From IMG/VR virus record IMGVR_UViG_3300046001_003196, positions 1 to 37,062 of that record: a stretch of DNA of 37,062 bases; one strand, written 5' to 3'. Below the pieces are notes generated by a model that had not been told where the DNA came from, searched no databases, and worked only from the letters and a program-made list of their open reading frames with translations. Positions 1-7,344 of this stretch are shown here, in pieces. The DNA comes from a virus. A program made the translations under genes and the position numbers. The stretch's first letter is position 1; every line of letters starts with the position of its first letter.

Positions 1-159
1 GACTATGGATTAAGAATGGCTGACTTACAATCTAAAACTAAGCAAGCTAATGATAAGATGTCAATAGAAAGAGAAAAGTTGCAAGTAGCTAGAGAGAATA
101 TGAATAATGATTTACAAGTTGCCAAAGAAAATGCAAAAGGCAGAAATAAGTCAAAATAA
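1..159 (+). CDS. C-terminal end of probable portal protein (partial)
   Basis: The reading frame is open from the first base and ends at TAA 157-159, giving 52 residues of a larger protein whose start lies outside the window. The visible part is a highly charged helix rich in Lys, Glu, Gln and Asn (for example MSIEREKLQVARENMNNDLQ) with no hydrophobic core, as in a coiled-coil tail. Crassvirales-type portal proteins typically end in such a charged helix, and the next two genes look like scaffold and major capsid protein, the order seen in these phages. The portal assignment is an inference from this tail and from position; another head protein ending in a coiled coil would look the same. Confidence 0.5.
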   Translation, partial: DYGLRMADLQSKTKQANDKMSIEREKLQVARENMNNDLQVAKENAKGRNKSK

Positions 160-231
160 TAACTAATTATAAGGGTTAAAAATATTAATGCTATATTATG
201 GAAAAAAATAAACAGAATTATTGTAATAGTG

Positions 232-262
232 TTTGATAATTAATATAACTGTTTTAGTTTTA
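232..262 (+). promoter_or_regulatory. Putative Bacteroidota-type promoter upstream of scaffold gene
   Basis: TTTG at 232-235 is followed after 19 bases by TAGTTTTA at 255-262, close to the Bacteroidota -33 TTTG / -7 TAnnTTTG pattern (last base A instead of G). It lies in the 141-base gap between the portal and scaffold genes and would start transcription about 30 bases before the ATG at 301. The sequence around it is very AT-rich, so a chance match is possible. Confidence 0.4.
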
Positions 263-270
263 CATAGAAT

Positions 271-299
271 ATAAACCAATTTTTTAAATATAACTACAT
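271..299 (+). promoter_or_regulatory. 29-nt leader element, copy A
   Basis: This block (beginning ATAAACCAA and ending TAACTACAT) lies directly before the ATG at 301 and matches 26 of 29 positions of the block at 3326-3354, which lies directly before the ATG at 3355. No other gene in the window has it. It may be a translation-initiation leader, an RNA processing site or part of a late promoter; the sequence alone cannot decide. Confidence 0.55.
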
Positions 300-300
300 T

Positions 301-1545
301 ATGGCTGATACAACAGAGAACATGTCTATGGGTAATTTTTCTATTCAAGACACAATGGAAATGGGGATGGGTAATCAAGAATTGTTAAACGATTTATTTG
401 AGCCAGAGACTGCTTCTAGTAATCCTGAAGATGTTACTGCAATCATTAAAGAAGCTAATCCTCCTGCTGCACCAGTTGCACCAGAAAAACAAAAAGGTAA
501 AACAATCACTCCACTTGATGATAATGCTGATGATAATGAAAAAAATCAAGCATCCATTGCTAACTTTTTAGGTGATAACGATGATGATGATGATGAAGAA
601 GAAACTAAAATTGTTTCAACTAAGGAAACACCAAAAGCAGAAACTAACGAAGAAGATGATGATACATCAGAGAATACACAATTTACTGCTTTAGCAAATG
701 ATTTGTTTAAGCTTGGAGTATTTAATGAAGATGAGGACGATGAACCAATTACTACACCTGAACAATTCCTTCAAAAATTTGAAGCAGAAAAGAAAAAGGG
801 TGCTTCAGAAATAGTTCAAAATTTCATAGGACAATTTGGAGAAGATTATCAAAATGCATTTGAAGCCATATTTGTAAAGGGAGCTGATCCTAAAGAATAT
901 TTTAATACATATAATAATGTAGTTGGTTTTGCTGAGATGGATTTATCTGATGAAGGTAACCAAGTAAAGATATTAAAACAAGCATTTCAAGATCAAGGTT
1001 TTGATGCAGATGATACTGAGACTGAAATAGAAAGATTAAGAAATTATGGTGATCTTGAAAGCGTAGCTGCAAAACATCATAAAGTGTTAGTTAAAAAAGA
1101 AGCTCAGAAGTTGAATCAAATGGAAGCGCAAGCTGAAAGAGAATTACAACAAAAACAAACTGTTAGAAATCAGTATATAAATAATGTTCAAGGTATACTT
1201 GAAGATAAATTAAAAGCTAAAGAATTTGATGGTATTCCATTAAATCCAAAATTAGTAAATGAATTACAAGATTTCCTATTAGTAGATAAATGGAAAACAC
1301 CATCTGGAGAAACACTTTCAGATTTTGATAGAACCATTTTAGATTTAAAAAGACCAGAGAATCATGCCATGAAAGTTAAAGTGGGATTGCTTCTTAAAAT
1401 CTTAGAAAAAGATCCAACACTATCTACTATACAAAAGAATGGTGTATCTAAAAAAACAAATGAACTATTTGGAGAAGTTGCAAGACAAGTTACAAAAGCT
1501 AAAACATCAAGCACTTCAGCAAATAAAACTTCATGGTTTCAATAA
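301..1545 (+). CDS. Acidic scaffold-like head protein
   Basis: 414 residues with no domain I recognise. The first half is strongly acidic, with runs such as DDDDDEEE near residues 95-101 and 'EEDDDTSENT' near 118, plus a Met-rich start (MSMGNF, MEMGMG). The second half is predicted mostly helical with a coiled-coil-like stretch around residues 255-300 (KKEAQKLNQMEAQAERELQQKQ region split by charged residues), and the end is basic and polar. Acidic, low-complexity, helical proteins encoded between portal and major capsid genes are commonly scaffolding or head-assembly proteins, so that role is inferred. The start at 301 is preceded by the 29-nt leader and an A/T-rich, non-Shine-Dalgarno region. 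The capsid gene begins 32 bases downstream and is probably co-transcribed. Confidence 0.55.
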   Translation: MADTTENMSMGNFSIQDTMEMGMGNQELLNDLFEPETASSNPEDVTAIIKEANPPAAPVAPEKQKGKTITPLDDNADDNEKNQASIANFLGDNDDDDDEEETKIVSTKETPKAETNEEDDDTSENTQFTALANDLFKLGVFNEDEDDEPITTPEQFLQKFEAEKKKGASEIVQNFIGQFGEDYQNAFEAIFVKGADPKEYFNTYNNVVGFAEMDLSDEGNQVKILKQAFQDQGFDADDTETEIERLRNYGDLESVAAKHHKVLVKKEAQKLNQMEAQAERELQQKQTVRNQYINNVQGILEDKLKAKEFDGIPLNPKLVNELQDFLLVDKWKTPSGETLSDFDRTILDLKRPENHAMKVKVGLLLKILEKDPTLSTIQKNGVSKKTNELFGEVARQVTKAKTSSTSANKTSWFQ

Positions 1546-1577
1546 ATAAATTAATTAATAACTAAAAGAATAATAAA

Positions 1578-3143
1578 ATGTCAATTCAAACAATTCCTGG
1601 GTTAACTGGTTTTACTTATGCTCGTGTTGCGTCTATGGACAAACGTGCAGTAGGGAAACTTACAGACTCAAATCACTTGGAGTCTTTTCACTCCACAGAG
1701 CCAGCTGACTATGATAAAAAAATCATCAGCTTATATACCCAAAGTTCATTGTATAGCAATGATTTCTTGGATATGATTAATAAAAGCACACCATTCTACA
1801 TCGACAATAATAGCGATGCTTGGAAATGGCAAATTGCTGTACCTTACAAGTTCCCTAAGATTATCGACATTCCTGCTACACTAACTGCTATTTTAGAAGG
1901 AACTGGTAAACCAGGTATTGATGGTCAAGAATTCCAATTAGTATTAGATACTAATGAGTTCTCTAAAAATGCTATTGTATCTGTAGGTTCTCGTCAGTAT
2001 GGTCCAAGATTTTATGTAATTAAAGATCCAACTCCTTGGAATGCTGGATTCTTATATACATTCAATCTAGTAACAGATAATCCAATCATGGATTTTGTAA
2101 GTAGCCAATTTTTACAAGTTGGTACTGAACTAGAATTGGTTGATGCTGCTATTGGTGAGTTTGACCAAGACTTATTAGGATTGCCAAGATTAGGTGAGCA
2201 AATCACAATGTTTGAATCATTAGGTTCTGCATATGGATATGAGCACAAAATCACAGAATGGGCTGATGACAAAATGATGAAAGATGCTTCAGGTAAAGCT
2301 CTTGATATTTTAGTATATGCTCCACAAAGACGTAACCAATTACCTTTAACTCGTAATGATGTTAAATGGGAGCCATTCATTGAATTCTGGATGCGTAAAT
2401 CTATGTTAGAACTAAAAGTTAAACGTATGATTTGGGCTAAGCCTGGTACAGTTAAAACTGGTGGTGGTAAACAAGAATTGAAACGTACATCTGCTGGTGT
2501 TTATCACAGAATGCGTAACAATGGTAACTTAGTACAATATAATAGAGGAGAATTCTCTGCTAACTTAATTCGTTCAGTATTTGGAGATTTATTCTACAGA
2601 AGGGTGGATGTTAAAGATCGTAGAGTTAAGATGTACACTAACGAAGCTGGATTCGATGTATTCCAACAAGCTTTGAAGAATGATGCATTAAATTCTGGTC
2701 TTACATTTATGGCTGATTCTGGAAACAGATACATGCAAGGTGAAGGACAGCATATCACTTACAACTTTGCATTTGATGCAATGGTTACACGTGAGACTGG
2801 TAGAGTTGAATTGATTCACTTAAAAGAATTAGATTTACCACAATCTAACTTAGAGTTTGGACAAAACAAAAAATCTACACCAGTATTTATGGTATTTGAT
2901 GTTTCTCCAATGTCTGATGGATCTATGGTGAATAACATTAGAGAAGTACGTATGAAAGGTGCTCCTTCTATGACATGGGGTTATATTGATGGAACTCGTC
3001 ATCACTTAGGTTTTGCTAAATCTCAAGGTATGTCAAGTGCTAACAAATTCCCAGGATATGAAATTTGGATGAAAGACAGATGCGATGTATTCATCGAAGA
3101 TTTGTCTAGAACTGTGTTGATTGAAGAAATCCCACAATTCTAA
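1578..3143 (+). CDS. Major capsid protein, crAss-like HK97-fold family
   Basis: 521 residues, the right size for a crAss-like major capsid protein that builds the icosahedral shell. Family-like segments seen include YHRMRNNGNLVQYNRGEFSA near residues 312-331, the region with VFGDLFYRRVDVKDRRVKM (about 335-353), and the C-terminal block with 'TWGYIDGTRHHLG' and 'DRCDVFIEDLSRTVLIEE'. Position after a scaffold-like gene supports the call. Relative to its neighbours the gene uses more CGT (Arg), AAC, TTC and GGT codons, as expected for a very highly expressed protein. The N-terminus contains GFTYAR (residues 11-16), a motif that recurs in the giant protein at 21403. It ends in TAATAATAA, three consecutive stops, and is followed by a densely structured non-coding segment. 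The family assignment is from memory of conserved patterns. Confidence 0.85.
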   Translation: MSIQTIPGLTGFTYARVASMDKRAVGKLTDSNHLESFHSTEPADYDKKIISLYTQSSLYSNDFLDMINKSTPFYIDNNSDAWKWQIAVPYKFPKIIDIPATLTAILEGTGKPGIDGQEFQLVLDTNEFSKNAIVSVGSRQYGPRFYVIKDPTPWNAGFLYTFNLVTDNPIMDFVSSQFLQVGTELELVDAAIGEFDQDLLGLPRLGEQITMFESLGSAYGYEHKITEWADDKMMKDASGKALDILVYAPQRRNQLPLTRNDVKWEPFIEFWMRKSMLELKVKRMIWAKPGTVKTGGGKQELKRTSAGVYHRMRNNGNLVQYNRGEFSANLIRSVFGDLFYRRVDVKDRRVKMYTNEAGFDVFQQALKNDALNSGLTFMADSGNRYMQGEGQHITYNFAFDAMVTRETGRVELIHLKELDLPQSNLEFGQNKKSTPVFMVFDVSPMSDGSMVNNIREVRMKGAPSMTWGYIDGTRHHLGFAKSQGMSSANKFPGYEIWMKDRCDVFIEDLSRTVLIEEIPQF

Positions 3144-3153
3144 TAATAACAGT

Positions 3154-3318
3154 AGTTACTACGCCAAGAAGAACAATAACTTGTATCAAGTTGTAGGCGT
3201 ACCAGAGTAACTCATTTCTCTGAGAAAGATCCCCTCGCCTCCCAGAGGGGAAACTTCTCAAACAGAGTGATGAATATAACTATATGTTATATTGCATTCC
3301 ATTCGATTGGAACACTCT
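3154..3318 (+). ncRNA. Candidate structured RNA (multi-hairpin) after the capsid gene
   Basis: The gap between the capsid gene and the next gene folds by eye into three linked domains. Domain 1: AGTTAC (3154-3159) pairs GTAACT (3207-3212) and TACGCC (3160-3165) pairs GGCGTA (3196-3201), enclosing AACTTG/CAAGTT (3178-3183 with 3187-3192). Domain 2: TGAGAA (3221-3226) pairs TTCTCA (3255-3260), enclosing CCCCTC/GAGGGG (3231-3236 with 3245-3250) and an 8-base loop. Domain 3: AGAGTG (3264-3269) pairs CACTCT (3313-3318), closing a three-way junction over ATATAAC/GTTATAT (3274-3280 with 3286-3292) and TTCCA/TGGAA (3297-3301 with 3308-3312). It is more GC-rich than its surroundings, and no T-run follows any stem, so it is not a simple terminator. 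I recognise no known RNA class. It could stabilise capsid mRNA, be a free RNA, or act on the downstream gene. Confidence 0.55.
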
Positions 3319-3325
3319 TCAAATT

Positions 3326-3354
3326 ATAAACCAAATTATTAAATTTAACTACAT
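3326..3354 (+). promoter_or_regulatory. 29-nt leader element, copy B
   Basis: Second copy of the leader at 271-299 (26 of 29 identical; differences at positions 10, 13 and 20 of the block). It begins 7 bases after the last stem of the structured RNA and ends at the ATG of the next gene (3355). With copy A it brackets the scaffold-capsid-structured RNA unit. Confidence 0.55.
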
Positions 3355-4326
3355 ATGGGCAAGTTAGGCAAAATCTCTACGATTAAGAGAGACTATTCAA
3401 GTAATTCACAATTGCAAACAATGCAAAGTGAGCTTTCAAGAAATAATATGACAAGAATTCCTGGTACAGGAGTTTTTAAATATCCTTATAAGGAACTAGA
3501 TGGTCAGTACAGAACAGGATTAGATGCAAAAGCTGCATACATCCAAAGGATTTCAGATCCAACTGAAAAAGAAATGGAGATAGAAAGAGTTACAAATCTT
3601 CGTGAGAAGTTAGAATCTGCATTAGGAGATATTGATTTATCACCAAGATCTAAATTTTGGAACTATGGATTATCACTTTCAACAGATGATGTTACACACG
3701 TACAGTCTGTAAAATTATTAGATGGAGATAACTACTTTGATCTTAGCGTTCCTTTTCAGGAATTAGCATTTTCATGGTTAAGAGTTCACCCAACTATTGC
3801 AAGTTCTTATCAAGCTTGGGAAAGAGGTGAATTTGCTGCAGACACACAATTTTATATTGTTGATGAAGATATTGAAAGTGGAATAGTATTCAAGAAAAAA
3901 CAATTGATTAATAAAGCAATTGTTAAGTTTGATAGTATGTCTCCTGAGAAAAAACGTAAAGTTGGAAGACTATTAGGTTTACCAGTAACAGAAGATACTA
4001 AAGAAGCAATTGTATATAATCAAGTAGATAACATGTTAAAACAATCAGAATTCAAATCTGGAGCATTCCAAGGTTTAAATCCTGTTGAAGTATTTAACAG
4101 ATTTGCTGACATGAAAGAAAACTTGTTACATATTAAAGATTTAGTTAAACAAGCAATTAATCATTCTATATATAGAATCAAACCAACTGGTAAGGTTTAT
4201 GAAGGAGAATATGAAATTGCTACAGATGAGGAATCATTAATCAAATTCCTTGCTGATGATGATAATCAAGATGAGTTAATTGTTCTTGAGCAAAAATTAA
4301 AAACAAAGAAAATAGCTGCTGTATAA
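3355..4326 (+). CDS. Conserved virion protein downstream of capsid, function unknown
   Basis: 323 residues, no catalytic motif or membrane segment. The N-terminus is basic and polar (MGKLGKISTIKRDYSSNS); a central part contains 'SPRSKFWNYGLSLSTDDV' (about 98-115) and a mixed alpha/beta section, and the C-terminal third is helical and ends in an acidic stretch (DEESLIKFLADDDNQDE) followed by a short Lys tail. Its place right after the capsid gene, with its own leader (3326-3354), and before a connector-like gene suggests a head or head-tail joining component. I do not recognise a named family with certainty. The next gene follows after 24 bases, so the two are likely co-transcribed. Confidence 0.6.
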   Translation: MGKLGKISTIKRDYSSNSQLQTMQSELSRNNMTRIPGTGVFKYPYKELDGQYRTGLDAKAAYIQRISDPTEKEMEIERVTNLREKLESALGDIDLSPRSKFWNYGLSLSTDDVTHVQSVKLLDGDNYFDLSVPFQELAFSWLRVHPTIASSYQAWERGEFAADTQFYIVDEDIESGIVFKKKQLINKAIVKFDSMSPEKKRKVGRLLGLPVTEDTKEAIVYNQVDNMLKQSEFKSGAFQGLNPVEVFNRFADMKENLLHIKDLVKQAINHSIYRIKPTGKVYEGEYEIATDEESLIKFLADDDNQDELIVLEQKLKTKKIAAV

Positions 4327-4350
4327 GAAGCTAGTTTAAAAATATAAAAC

Positions 4351-5082
4351 ATGATTCAAGTAGATAGTTTATTATATAAAATTGATCAAAGACTAAATAA
4401 ACTATCTACTAATGAACATCAACAGATTCAGCTTGAAGATAAGATATTAGCTCTTAACGAAGCTCAGATAAAGTTGATAAAGCAGAAAGTAGATGGCATT
4501 AGTGTAGTTAGTGGACTAGGAATGGATGCATTTAAGAAAAGATATGAAGATCTGCAAAGATTAGTAATAGATTATAATCATCAACCATTAACGCTTGTAG
4601 AATCAGATAAAGAAATACATCAGTGGAAAACTAACATACATCAATTAGAACCAAAGTATATGTTCTATGTAGATTCATATGTTTTAGCTGATAAAGGAAG
4701 ATGTAAGGATAGAAAAATTTGGATCAATAGAGATCTTGCAAAACATGGTGACCTTCAGTTCATATTAAACAATGAACATTACAAACCAAGTTTTGAATAT
4801 CAAGAAACATTTAACTTTCTTGCCTCTGATGAAATAAGTATATTTACAGATGGGACATTCACTCCTAAAAGTATAAATATAATGTATATGAGATATCCAG
4901 TATATATAAATAAAACAGGATATATTATGTTAGATGGCTTGCCATCATTTGATCAAGATTGTGAATTAGAGACATATCTAGAAGATGAATTGTTAGATTT
5001 AACAGTACAGAATCTAGCAATGTTTACAGAGAATCAATCAGCTGTGCAAAGTGCACAGTATAGAATACAAACAAACGAATAA
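4351..5082 (+). CDS. Putative head-tail connector / ring protein
   Basis: 243 residues. The first 45 residues form a heptad-like helix (LLYKIDQRLNKLSTNEHQQI and following). The C-terminal part has the pattern 'MYMRYPVYINKTGYIMLDG' followed by 'DQDCELETYLEDELLDLTVQ' (roughly residues 190-220), a beta strand plus helix arrangement that I associate with adaptor/ring proteins of Bacteroidota podoviruses, where a conserved acidic-Cys-Glu-Leu segment precedes a helix packing on the ring. Location between a capsid-associated gene and the fibre cluster agrees with a connector role. No enzyme motif is seen. The assignment is inference from pattern and position; a tail-completion protein is the alternative. 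Confidence 0.5.
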   Translation: MIQVDSLLYKIDQRLNKLSTNEHQQIQLEDKILALNEAQIKLIKQKVDGISVVSGLGMDAFKKRYEDLQRLVIDYNHQPLTLVESDKEIHQWKTNIHQLEPKYMFYVDSYVLADKGRCKDRKIWINRDLAKHGDLQFILNNEHYKPSFEYQETFNFLASDEISIFTDGTFTPKSINIMYMRYPVYINKTGYIMLDGLPSFDQDCELETYLEDELLDLTVQNLAMFTENQSAVQSAQYRIQTNE

Positions 5083-5108
5083 ATTTTAACAATTAATAAA
5101 TAAATAAA

Positions 5109-6314
5109 ATGGCAGATTTTTCATTAACTACGTTATTCGTAGTTCCCAGTGGCGTTCCAATCGCTAGTGCTGGAGTATTGACACAAGCCCTTAATGGAAA
5201 CATTGGTGAGGTAGGATTTTTTAATCCAAGTTATGTAGCTGTAAATTCTGGAAATGTTGCATCATTTCCTTATTTCTATGTAGCTCAAGGTAGAATTAAC
5301 ACCTATCTTCAAGGAACAAAACGTTCTGATAAGATTTCAGGTTGTCCAAGTGGATCTTCTTGTAAATCAAACGTAATTGAAGCTTACAAAGTAGTAGGAT
5401 GTCCAACTCCAGTAAATCAAATTACTGAAGTTAGTGACTGGAATGTTCATTGTGGTGACACTGTGACATTAACATTAAGAGGGTTCTCTTCTTATCTTAG
5501 TACATTGTACTTCAATGGATTCACACGTTCAGTGACTGTACAAGCACCTTGTTGTGATTGTGGTGGTGATCCTTGTGATACAGTTGATGTAAGTGCATTG
5601 ATTGATCAATTTATTGAGAAATTAGAAGCACAAGCTCCTGGTAACAACCCTGACAACATTCACTTAACTCAATTCTATACATTTACAAATGTAGGTGGAA
5701 CTGTTTTACAAATTGAAGGAAAACCAATAACTGTATATGGACAACCATGTGACGTTGCTGCGTTCCCATTTGAATTTGATAGACTTTGGTTTAGAACTTT
5801 TGTATACAGTGGTCCTGCAACTACAGCTGACTTTATTGTTGCTGATAATTGTAACATTGTTGCTGATACACTTATTACACAAGAATCTAACTTTGCTAGA
5901 GGATTGTCTACAGAAATTGCTCAATTAGAGAAAAACTTCTATAGCTACCAAGCAGGTTACTTGAAACATTTATACAGAATGGCTGGTTACAATGGTAACT
6001 TTGAAAGCTGGGTTTCTCCTGGTGCTACTTATGATACTTACTACATTAAATTTAATGAGTATTACAAAGGTGCATATAACTGGGGTGATTATATCACAGA
6101 AGATTCTACAGTGATTATAGCTGCTGTTTCTGGTTCAACTGAATCTACTGCTGTAAATAATATTTTAGCTGCTGCACTTGGATCAGAATATTTTACTGAT
6201 GCTTCGTCTGGAGCTTGTATCACTACAACTTCTACTACAACAGTTGCTCCTACAACAACTTCTACTACAACAGTTGCTCCTACGACAACTACTACTACTA
6301 CGACAGCGCCATAA
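5109..6314 (+). CDS. Abundant virion protein with C-terminal poly-Thr repeat tail
   Basis: 401 residues. The body (1-370) is beta-rich and unusually rich in Cys for a phage protein, including CPSGSSC (about 78-84) and CCDCGGDPC (about 147-155). The C-terminus is three ten-residue repeats: TTTSTTTVAP twice, then TTTTTTTTAP, ending in the stop. The gene uses more CGT, AAC and TTC codons than most neighbours, similar to the capsid gene, suggesting high expression. An intrinsic terminator lies just downstream. Candidate roles are auxiliary capsid protein, head fibre or another major surface protein; I cannot choose between them. The exposed Thr-rich tail resembles the linkers of the downstream fibre genes. 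The ATG is preceded by AATAAATAAATAAA, an A-rich non-SD leader. Confidence 0.6.
   Translation: MADFSLTTLFVVPSGVPIASAGVLTQALNGNIGEVGFFNPSYVAVNSGNVASFPYFYVAQGRINTYLQGTKRSDKISGCPSGSSCKSNVIEAYKVVGCPTPVNQITEVSDWNVHCGDTVTLTLRGFSSYLSTLYFNGFTRSVTVQAPCCDCGGDPCDTVDVSALIDQFIEKLEAQAPGNNPDNIHLTQFYTFTNVGGTVLQIEGKPITVYGQPCDVAAFPFEFDRLWFRTFVYSGPATTADFIVADNCNIVADTLITQESNFARGLSTEIAQLEKNFYSYQAGYLKHLYRMAGYNGNFESWVSPGATYDTYYIKFNEYYKGAYNWGDYITEDSTVIIAAVSGSTESTAVNNILAAALGSEYFTDASSGACITTTSTTTVAPTTTSTTTVAPTTTTTTTTAP
6222..6311 (+). repeat. Three 30-nt tandem repeats encoding poly-Thr tail
   Basis: Units at 6222-6251, 6252-6281 and 6282-6311. The first two are identical apart from one base and encode TTTSTTTVAP; the third has diverged to TTTTTTTTAP. 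The stop codon directly follows. Confidence 0.85.
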
Positions 6315-6339
6315 GTAGTGTACTAATTAATAATTAATC

Positions 6340-6372
6340 AAAGGGGATGGAATTTTATTCCTCCCCTTTTTT
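6340..6372 (+). terminator. Intrinsic terminator after the abundant virion protein
   Basis: AAAGGGGA (6340-6347) pairs TCCCCTTT (6362-6369), with inner stem GGAAT/ATTCC (6349-6353 with 6357-6361), a one-base bulge and a TTT loop, followed by further T residues. It lies 26 bases after the stop codon and would lower transcription into the downstream small genes. An ATG at 6347 lies inside the stem and is an unlikely start. Confidence 0.8.
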
Positions 6373-6388
6373 ATTAAAACAAAAAAAT

Positions 6389-6961
6389 ATGCCATCATTA
6401 AACTTAGATATTTTAGTAGTTCCTACATATAACACTTTAACTCTTGGAGTTATTGATGCGTCTACATATCCAACTACTCCCCCTTCTGTAACATCTCCAA
6501 CGATAGAGATAACTCCTCCTGGATTTAATGTTGCAATTATTCCTTTTGATGTTAATAATTTTAATATCTTTACGTCAGAAAATTTAGGAATCTCATCAAC
6601 AGGAGCTAATCAACCACTTCCTGATGGTGTATACCACTTAAAATATTCAATTGCACCTGCTAATATAAATTTTGTAGAAAGATCTATAATGCGTACAGAT
6701 CAAATTCAAGAAAGATTTGATGATGCATTTATGAGACTTGATATGATGGAATGTGATAGTGCAATAAGAACACAATCTAAAGTAGAACTAAATTCTATAT
6801 ATTTCTTTATTCAAGGAGCAATTGCAGCAGCTAATAACTGTGCAATAGTAAATTCAAATAAACTATATAAACAAGCAGATAGAGCATTAACTAATTTCAT
6901 GAGAAATAATTGTGGATGCTCTGGAAATAATTATATAAATAATTTTAATATCATTAAATAA
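6389..6961 (+). CDS. Small conserved structural protein of the fibre cluster
   Basis: 190 residues using the ATG at 6389. An upstream in-frame ATG at 6347 is rejected because it lies within the terminator stem, while 6389 has an A-rich leader (AACAAAAAAAT) like the other genes. The N-terminal half is beta-rich with a Thr/Pro stretch (TYPTTPPSVTSPTIEITPPG, about 26-45) and 'LPDGVYHLKYSI' (about 90-101). The C-terminal half is helical and ends with Cys-containing NNCGCSGNN. The 'LPDGxYxxKYSI...' pattern followed by 'QGAIAAANNC' is common in small proteins of Bacteroidota phages near fibre genes. The exact role is unknown; a fibre-attachment or minor virion protein is plausible. The next tiny gene starts one base after its stop. 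Confidence 0.6.
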   Translation: MPSLNLDILVVPTYNTLTLGVIDASTYPTTPPSVTSPTIEITPPGFNVAIIPFDVNNFNIFTSENLGISSTGANQPLPDGVYHLKYSIAPANINFVERSIMRTDQIQERFDDAFMRLDMMECDSAIRTQSKVELNSIYFFIQGAIAAANNCAIVNSNKLYKQADRALTNFMRNNCGCSGNNYINNFNIIK

Positions 6962-6962
6962 A

Positions 6963-7082
6963 ATGGCAAATTGTAGAACTTGTGGTGCTAATGTTGGATG
7001 TGGATGTCAATTGAAAGATGGATTGTGTGCAGCATGTCGTGCTGCTGCAACTAAAGCATTAAATTTTTTTAGATTATGTTAA
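6963..7082 (+). CDS. 39-residue Cys-rich zinc-ribbon-like protein
   Basis: ATG at 6963, one base after the preceding stop, ends at TAA 7080-7082. The protein starts MANCRTCGANVGCGC and contains Cys pairs spaced C-x2-C, C-x-C and C-x2-C (residues 4, 7, 13, 15, 22, 25), enough to bind one or two metal ions. A basic, hydrophobic tail (FFRLC) follows. Its tight spacing with both neighbours, and an overlap of 7 bases with the following gene, argue for real, translationally coupled coding. It falls below the usual length cut-off for gene calling. Function is unknown; small Cys-rich proteins in this position could help fold or attach the Cys-rich fibres. Confidence 0.65.
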   Translation: MANCRTCGANVGCGCQLKDGLCAACRAAATKALNFFRLC

Positions 7083-7342
7083 GCCCTAGATTAACTAATT
7101 GTTCTGAATGTTCAGACATTTCTTCATTGATTGCAGACATTGATTGCAAGGTTGCAGAGATGAGTACTAGTTTATATAATAATATTGTATTTATGTTAAA
7201 CATATCTATTAATCAGGAAGCTATTTCTGATTTATTAAACTATAAACGAATATTGCAATATAAGATATGTAATCCAGACTACGCAGGTCATTTTACTGTT
7301 AACATGATTGCTAGTAAAATAAAAATTTTAAAATTCAAATAA
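7076..7342 (+). CDS. Small helical protein of the fibre cluster, unknown function
   Basis: 88 residues, beginning inside the last codons of the 39-residue gene (ATG at 7076, overlap 7076-7082), which implies translational coupling. It has an N-terminal CSEC (residues 9-12) and an isolated Cys at about 23, then a mostly helical body ending in basic MIASKIKILKFK. No domain is recognised. The next gene starts two bases after its stop, so four genes between 6389 and 8514 form a compact unit. Its consistent association with a collar-type fibre gene suggests a role in fibre assembly or as a short chaperone, but this is inference. Confidence 0.55.
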   Translation: MLSPRLTNCSECSDISSLIADIDCKVAEMSTSLYNNIVFMLNISINQEAISDLLNYKRILQYKICNPDYAGHFTVNMIASKIKILKFK

Positions 7343-7344
7343 CT

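Noticed and set aside
243-270. Third copy of the palindromic boundary repeat
   Set aside because: It shares ATAACT-x-TTTTAGTT but has extra bases and loses the inverted repeat; in such AT-rich DNA the match may be chance, so it is not listed as a copy.
3231-3260. CCCCTC/GAGGGG hairpin as intrinsic terminator of the capsid transcript
   Set aside because: No T-run follows the stem; it is instead extended by TGAGAA/TTCTCA as part of a larger fold.
3245-3275. Hammerhead ribozyme core-like GAAAC and GTGATGA in the structured region
   Set aside because: Order and spacing are wrong: the two elements are only about 12 bases apart with no room for the required stems, and the first core base is G instead of C.
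6347-6388. Earlier ATG giving a 204-residue version of the 6389 gene
   Set aside because: The ATG lies inside the terminator stem at 6340-6369; the downstream ATG at 6389 has the A-rich leader seen before other genes and gives a normal N-terminus.
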